From Eublepharis macularius (taxonomy: Eukaryota; Chordata; Lepidosauria; Squamata; Eublepharidae): a stretch of DNA of 64,000 bases. Below are positions 34,301-64,000 of the stretch, one piece after another; position 1 is the first letter of the stretch, and each line of letters begins with the position of its first letter. The position numbers and the translations under genes are program-made. The notes under the pieces were generated by a model. It made no database searches. It saw only the letters and a program-made list of their open reading frames with translations, and was not told the origin of the DNA. The DNA lies in assembly GCF_028583425.1 (NCBI RefSeq), contig NC_072796.1, positions 88,191,964-88,255,963 on the forward strand, given 5' to 3'.

Positions 34301-35611
34301 AATCATCAGCAGCTTGTGAATGGGCAGGTTTGCCCTACTGATGGCAGTGCGAATTTTTTCATGAAGAGTTTGTGCATCAGCTTTCCCGATGAAGAATGTC
34401 TGCAAATGTCTTGAAACTACTTCACCTCTACCCTCTGACCAATATCTCACCGATATCTGGAGCTCCTTTTTGTCTTCAACACTGGTTGTTTCATCAAAAC
34501 AGATTGAATAAAAGGAGGTTCCCACATCATCTGAGATCATCTGTTTAAAATATGGTCCCAGTGCATCAGTTATTAAATATCGCATCTTTTTAGGGCTTAA
34601 AGAAAAATCAGTTGGAACACCCCCTGGAAACATTGCATCAAATGTTTCTTTTATGCCACTGCAAGAAGATGCCGAAAAGTTGCAACACACCGACTTCATA
34701 ACCCAAATGAGTTCAGATACTGTTGCCGCATTCTTCAAACTATAGAGTTTAATAACAGGTGCTGAAGAACTATGGCTTGATCCGGGATATTCACTCTGGA
34801 TTGTTTCAGACGAATCACCAGGATTAGCTGCAACTAAAACCATCTGTTTAGGCCCTAGAAGATCAGAGGCTAATTTTTTATGTTTAGCATAGTATGAGTG
34901 TTGAAGAAGAGCATGAAGACCCTTGTTCTGAAAATCTACTGTACACAAACAAAGTTTGCAAAACACTTCAGTTTCACTATGTCTTGACGCCCGTACTGAC
35001 ATCAAATGTCCATTGCGGTCTTTTTTAAGAAGCCAATCAGCTCTAAATTTGCTCTTTCCCATCATTAACACTTCAGATCAGCAGCCAACCATTTCAACAT
35101 GAATCCTGAAAAGAAGGAAAAAAGAATTAGAAAGTGAAAAAAGTAAAGCACTAAAGTAAAACACTAATACTAAAAAAATTAAACAAAGTAAGTTACTAAT
35201 AGAATAAAACATAAAACTATAATAAAATGCAACATGCCTAATACTCATGAAATGTAACATTTTGGGGGGGGGGGTTGAAAAAGGGCTACACAGGAAAATG
35301 ATACAAGTTAGCTTCTTCAGAGCATCACAACTCTCACACAGAAAAACCCTGCATGCATTATGAGCAAATTCTCATCATAAGAAACTCATAAAAAAGAAAT
35401 ATTGATTGTACATTTAATAAGGCAAATCACATACCTTTATTGCATTTGAAGAATAGTGCATCCCACAATCCTGTTCCACAATTTTAATTTCTTGAGCACT
35501 TGAAGGCGCAAAAAAGGAGAGAAAAGAGACTTATTCTGAAAAAGAGACTTTAAGAGACTAACCCAAAAATAAGAGACTAAAAGCTAAAAAAGAGGCCCGC
35601 TCCTAGGCCTG
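31311..35611 (-). mobile_element. hAT-like DNA transposon, 4.3 kb
   Basis: The left end CAGGGCTAGGACTGG (31311) and the right end, read on the other strand, CAGGCCTAGGAGCGG (35611) form short inverted terminal repeats. AGAATG flanks both borders (31305-31310, 35612-35617). The octamer AAGAGACT occurs four times just inside each end (31351-31401 and 35524-35578), typical of subterminal transposase-binding repeats. Between them on the minus strand lies a broken hAT-type transposase. Some unrelated sequence at 31.45-32.6 kb may be a secondary insertion. Confidence 0.65.
32638..35071 (-). pseudogene. hAT/ZBED-like transposase, broken
   Basis: Starting at 35071 the minus strand encodes a protein with a zinc-finger-like start (FCKLCLCTVDFQ..LLQHSYYAKH, BED-type spacing). 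A catalytic RNase H-like part follows, with ICFDETTS and MIGSDGPNVNKK carrying acidic residues, and CPLHIVHNSYLKA. One TAA at 34148-34150 interrupts; the frame then continues in phase through SRWLTFCSAAERLLEQW. A one-base shift near 33475 moves reading into the last part, which has NADIERRFSVSRW, the hAT C-terminal dimerisation signature. After this comes a long Glu/Lys/Arg coiled coil and a GKKPKKS end. Apart from the stop and the shift the frame is open, so decay is modest. Such hAT-derived proteins have repeatedly been domesticated in vertebrates, but the two breaks argue against that here. Confidence 0.85.
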
Positions 35612-35809
35612 AGAATGTAAAAGACCTGCAGATTTCACAGTAGCATGCTTACTGTAACTTTCCATTACCACTTTCATTAGGTGGAAAGGTCTTTGCTTCT
35701 ATTACACGTTAAAAGTTTAGAGCTGCATATTTCTCCCCAATGCACAGCACATGGGACTTACCCGCTTCCATAAACGTGCATAGGATTAGACCTTTACTAG
35801 GGAATAATT

Positions 35810-36254
35810 AGGGTTGCCAGCCTCCAGGTGATAGCTGGAGATCTCCTGGAATTACAACTGATCTCCAGAGCACAGAGATCAGTTCATCTAGAGAAATGGG
35901 ATGCTTTGGAGGGTGGACTCTATGGCATTATACCATGCTATGGTTGCCAGCTCCAAGTTAGGAAATTCCTGGAGATCTGGGGGGTGAAACCTGGAAAAAG
36001 TGCGGTTTGGGGACGGAAAGGACCTTGGCATGGCAAAATTCCACAGAGTCCACCCCCCAAAGTAGCCATTTTCTCTAGGTGAACTGATCTCTGTGGCCTG
36101 GAGACCACTTGTAATTCCAGGAGATCTCCAGCCACTACCTGGAGGCTGGCAACCCTATATCATGCTGAGGTCCCTTCCCTCCCCAAACCCTGCACTCTCC
36201 AGGGTTTACCCCCCCAAATCTCCAGGTATTTTCCAACGTGCAGCTGGCAACCCT
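35810..36254. mobile_element. MITE nested inside another copy of the same family
   Basis: An outer copy spans 35810-35939 and 36157-36254, in inverted orientation relative to the inner copy at 35940-36156. The break is flanked by ATACCATGCT (35930-35939) and ATATCATGCT (36157-36166), a 10-bp target duplication with one difference. Both copies have AGGGTTGCCAG / CTGGCAACCCT ends. Confidence 0.8.
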
Positions 36255-36818
36255 AGTTAATAATTCTAATTAAAATCAATAGAACTTTATCATGTATAAA
36301 CATATTTAAAATTGCTCTTCATGACAATACCCGACTCCCCGAAAAAAGACTTTATAAAACGCTATACTCAGTCCGTTTAACTAAACTTATTATCTGCAGT
36401 ATCACACATAACAGAGCAGAAGCAGGTAAAGCCCAGAACAAAAATACGTGGTCAGCTTTTCTTTTGTTATTCCAGATGCGAGGGTTTTGTTTTTTTAAAA
36501 AAAAAATTCTCCCCATACTTAAAAGGCAGTCCTGCTTTGCAATGTTTTTTTTAAACTATTCCCCAACAGTAGGAAAACGCATTCTGCATTTGATCAGAAA
36601 ACTCTGTCTTAGCTCCTCCTAAAGACATATGCAGCCCGAATTTATGCATGCTGATTTATCCCACTAAACGATGTGAGCTGATCCTCAGTAAGGGCAAATA
36701 GGAAGTTACAATATGGATAAACACGCTGAGAACCAGGACTGCAGATCTCCCTGCACAGAAAGCCAAAGGGAACTAAGTGACCTCCAGAAGATTCGTGGCA
36801 CACGGACTCTCTCCTGTT
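36255..36818. other. No gene recognised upstream of TGS1
   Basis: AT-rich sequence leading into the TGS1 promoter. A non-coding first exon of a divergent gene could lie here, but nothing marks it. Confidence 0.35.
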
Positions 36819-36938
36819 CCGGACTGTAATGGTGAAACACACAGCTAGATCTGCTTCCGCCGGAAGAGCTCGTTTGGGTGAGGCTCTGCACCGCATGCTT
36901 GCTTGGCGTTCCGTGTGACTGAAGCTGCTGGCTTCGAC
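36819..36938 (+). promoter_or_regulatory. TGS1: TGS1 promoter and 5' UTR region
   Basis: Sequence becomes GC- and CpG-richer here. CTTCCG and CCGGAAG abut at 36854-36866, forming a palindromic pair of ETS-family (GABPA-like) sites, and a third core TTCCGG lies near 36820. Such sites are common in CpG-island promoters of housekeeping genes and in two-way promoters. An upstream ATG at 36895 opens a 7-codon reading frame that ends before the main start. An in-frame stop at 36879-36881 fixes the first possible start codon as 36939. Confidence 0.55.
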
Positions 36939-61219
<24,281 letters not shown>

Positions 61220-62267
61220 CCTCTGTGTGTGTATGTGCAATTTTGTTGATGCACAGTGGCTCATCCCTAACTTTATTCTCTCCATTATTCATTTATTTTC
61301 ACAATTAGTGACTGCTCTAGAGTATTTGTTTTTTGTTGACTTGAGAATTAATGTCTAAGATATCTTACATGTATCAATAAAATATTTTCTAAGAAGACTT
61401 GAGTTATCTGTGGTTGTTAGTGTTGAGGAATATTATTAACTTTACATTGGGAGATGCGAGGCCATTATATTGAAACTATCACACTGCTGTTTTGGAAAAC
61501 TTACCTTATGTTCCTTAACTACCTTAAGTTAAATATCTGAAAAATAAAAGGTTATTGAAAATCCTATAAGCTTCCATGAGTGAAATTGGTGCTACCCTAC
61601 ATTGTAAACTGAATTGGAGTAGGCTGTGGCTGGCAGGAGATGATGTATAATTTAAAGAACAAGGAGGATTTGAAAATGCAAACAGTGAAAACAGTTCGAG
61701 AAACACAGTGTTTAAAGGTGAAAAGAAGAAAATTAAAAGGGATGAAGAGAGAAATTCAGGTCAATAAAGAAGATTGTTGGACTAGAGGTGGAAGAACCAT
61801 GGAAGATGGAAGAATAAAAAACAAACAATTGGAGGGAGGTGTAAATTTAAGTTTGCATTTAATATTGTCCATCTAACAGTGTGATGCTTTTGTTGCTGCC
61901 CAGGGCTTTTCAAGTGTTGCCTGTATAGAGAGTCAGCTACTTAGTACAAGTGCTGATTCTGTCAAAGTAGAATCAAGGTAGTGGGGTCCTCTCCCCCCCA
62001 GTGTCTTTGAGCCTGCAGGCTCCTTTGGAATTCTGACACAGCTTTGTAGGTATAACCACAAAACAGCTGCCACAGGGGAGGCATAGCCAACAGCAAAATG
62101 TCAGGGATTGAGGTTATTTATAATTCTAATGGTAACTGTTCAACATTCCAGGCAGAAGCCCTATTTAACATGAACATGTTTTACAATATTTTCTTGCATG
62201 CACACGATTTACTTTTAGTTACACAGTGAAGATTCTTGTGCTGTGGTGACAACCGCCAAAGTAATAT
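61220..62267. other. TGS1 3' UTR and downstream flank
   Basis: Contains the candidate poly(A) signal and no other recognisable gene. Confidence 0.45.
61376..61381 (+). terminator. TGS1: Candidate TGS1 polyadenylation signal
   Basis: AATAAA about 157 bases after the stop. Other A-rich variants occur near 61545, so the true 3' end is not fixed. Confidence 0.45.
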
Positions 62268-62470
62268 TATAATTTATATTTTAACTTCATTTATACCCCA
62301 TTCTCCATTTCTTCAGTCTCCATTTTTTCCTCACAACAACCCTGTGAGGTAGGTTAGGCTGAGAGTAAGTAACTGTTCCAAGTCCTCCAGCAAGCTTCCA
62401 TGGCAGAGCAGGGAATCAAACCTGGGTTGTCTATATCCTAGTTCATCACTCTAGCCAGTACACCATAATT
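62268..62470 (-). repeat. Antisense tRNA-derived SINE, older family
   Basis: Minus-strand B box within 'gggaatcaaacctgggttg' and tail phrase 'cctcacaacaaccctgtgaggtagg', as in MIR/L2-tailed SINEs. The tRNA head ends near 'ccagtacaccataat'. Confidence 0.6.
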
Positions 62471-62610
62471 TTTTTTTTAATCTGCACATCCAATCAGATA
62501 ACTGCAGGGCAGAAGTCCCATCTGGCCCCACCCACTTTCTAAGAATACTTGGTGGACACTAGGGAAGGTGTTAGCAGGATCCATGGCACCAGAAGTCACC
62601 TCTGACTTAC

Positions 62611-62856
62611 TAATAATAATAATAATATAATTCAGTTTATATACCGCCCTTCAGAACAACACCCCCTCAGAGTGGTTTACAAAGTATGTTGTTGTTATCC
62701 CCACAACAATCACCCTGTGGGTGGGGCTGAGAGAGTTCTGGAAGAGCTATGACTGACCCAAGGTCACCCAGCTGGCTTCAAGTGGAGAAGTGGGGAATCA
62801 AACCCAGCTCTCCAGATTAGAGTCCCATCACTCTTCATCACTGCACCAAACTGGCT
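62611..62856 (-). repeat. Antisense SINE, same family as 46052
   Basis: Starts (taa)n, 'ttatataccgcccttcagaac', 'ctcagagtggtttacaaagta', has the antisense B box 'ggaatcaaaccc', and ends 'ctgcaccaaactggct'. Full length. Confidence 0.8.
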
Positions 62857-62984
62857 GTCACCATTGCTGACCACCCTAGCTACTGAATGAAAACCAGCTA
62901 TTAAAAAATAATCAAAGCTAATCTTAATTTAACCAACCCAGAGAACTCTGCTAATAAATGAATGATAGTTGCCATAATGAATAT

Positions 62985-63065
62985 TTATTTACTTTATATC
63001 TGTCTTTCTGTTAAAAAAAATCCAAGGCGGCTAACAAACATGAAATCCTAACACAATACAGATCC
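62985..63065 (-). repeat. L2-type tail fragment
   Basis: 'atttactttatatctgtctttct' followed by 'tccaaggcggctaacaa' is the reverse complement of the L2-type 3' tail phrase 'gccgccttgga'. Confidence 0.35.
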
Positions 63066-64000
63066 CATAACAATATGGCAAAATCTCTCCCAGCAAAAGG
63101 CAACACCTCCATGCCACAGTTTGTTTCTGCATAAGCAGAATAGCATTCATCCACTTACAAACAATGTTGAAGCCAAAAGGTACAATGAACAAGCCATGGA
63201 TGGCAACTTTCGTAGTGTTCTGTAACATGGCCCAGAGCTATGAAAGCTACATACAGAGCTTTTTCTGTCTTTTGGTGTAAGAGACAATCATACTGAAGTT
63301 AAGAAAATAGAGGGAGAGCTATATGTATCATTGTCCTATAGGAGCATTTTCTAAAAGCAGAGTTATAGTAGCAGTGAAGAAATCCCTGATGGCCTGGAGA
63401 TGTTACTAGTTACCAGCTCAATACTAAACTACAGGACTGCCTTAAAAACTAGAGAAATCTGATTATTTGCAGTTGAACTGATCAAGCATGTGTTATGCCT
63501 TGAACCGTATCTTAAAGTAGAAATTTAAACAAAAAAGTAAATGGCATGGTAGAAACCAACATTTGTGAGTCATGTATCTGCCTTTGCTAGATAAATACAA
63601 CAGGACATCCTGTCACTGCAGCCTAATTTTTATTTAGCTTTTCATTATCTCATCATGGATGAAAAACCATTGGAGGAGAGAATGAGGCTTTTCCAACCCC
63701 AGAGCCCTGGCCCGTTTCTCTGGAGAAAAAAGAGTTGTGTTTCCAGAAAACTGCAAAAGGTTTTATTTTGACAAGTTTTTACACACGGTTGGATCCAGCC
63801 ATTTTTTTCACTCAAACTCACCCAATCTCATCTGCACTTACAGCCTCCAACCCACACATTGGTACATGCAGGCCCTGTGACTTCCAAGAGGCTTTTTTGA
63901 TTTTTTAAAGGGCCCCTTTTCGCCAGTAGAAAAACTCGTTGGTGCCAACCCGTGTTTTTAAATGCTGGAGCTAATACAAAAGATCACATGCTGATTCTAC
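63066..64000. other. No gene recognised
   Basis: Downstream flank. In mammals LYN follows TGS1, but nothing here matches a LYN exon. Confidence 0.4.

Noticed and set aside
1-36800. TMEM68 coding exons on the minus strand
   Set aside because: Looked for because of mammalian synteny; no frame matches its membrane-segment exon.

Overview
The window is vertebrate nuclear DNA, most likely from a squamate reptile. The clues are one conserved vertebrate gene spread over many small exons, tRNA-derived SINEs with a tail ending in a 'ggcrgtatataaatc' type sequence, and a dense mixture of L1, CR1/L2-type, Penelope-like, hAT-type and endogenous retroviral sequence. The species call is an inference from repeat content; the multi-exon vertebrate gene is certain.

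Only one cellular gene could be reconstructed: TGS1, trimethylguanosine synthase, on the + strand. I traced 13 coding exons from an ATG at 36939 to a stop at 61219. All phases agree and give 882 codons plus stop. Two introns are not GT-AG: intron 11 (49561-50727) has the full signature of a minor-spliceosome (U12-type) AT-AC intron, and intron 5 (42395-43216) is best read as GC-AG. The promoter region holds a palindromic pair of ETS sites. In mammals TMEM68 is divergently transcribed from the other side of this promoter; I found no TMEM68 coding exon here.

The left 36 kb has no recognisable cellular gene. It holds a LINE endonuclease scrap (1.4-1.7 kb), an internally deleted L1 (3.7-5.7 kb, -), a decayed retroviral env broken by a MITE (12.1-14.7 kb), LTR-like sequence (14.7-20.2 kb), and the 3' part of another provirus (20.9-23.8 kb). 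That provirus has an open 440-residue env, an overlapping unrecognised 249-codon upstream frame, a polypurine tract and a 3' LTR. Then come a hAT-type element with a perfect 8-bp target duplication carrying a Penelope-like GIY-YIG fragment (24.4-26.6 kb, -), a large inverted repeat (30.4-31.2 kb), and a 4.3-kb hAT-like transposon with a broken transposase (31.3-35.6 kb).

The TGS1 introns carry SINEs, CR1-like fragments, MITEs and a 5'-truncated LINE (53.2-55.1 kb, -). The stretch after 61.2 kb is downstream flank with two antisense SINEs.

The points most worth following are the open env and its overlapping frame, the U12-type intron in TGS1, and a recurring hammerhead-like core in four repeat copies. 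I ran no searches: repeat family names come from recognition, and coordinates were counted by eye.
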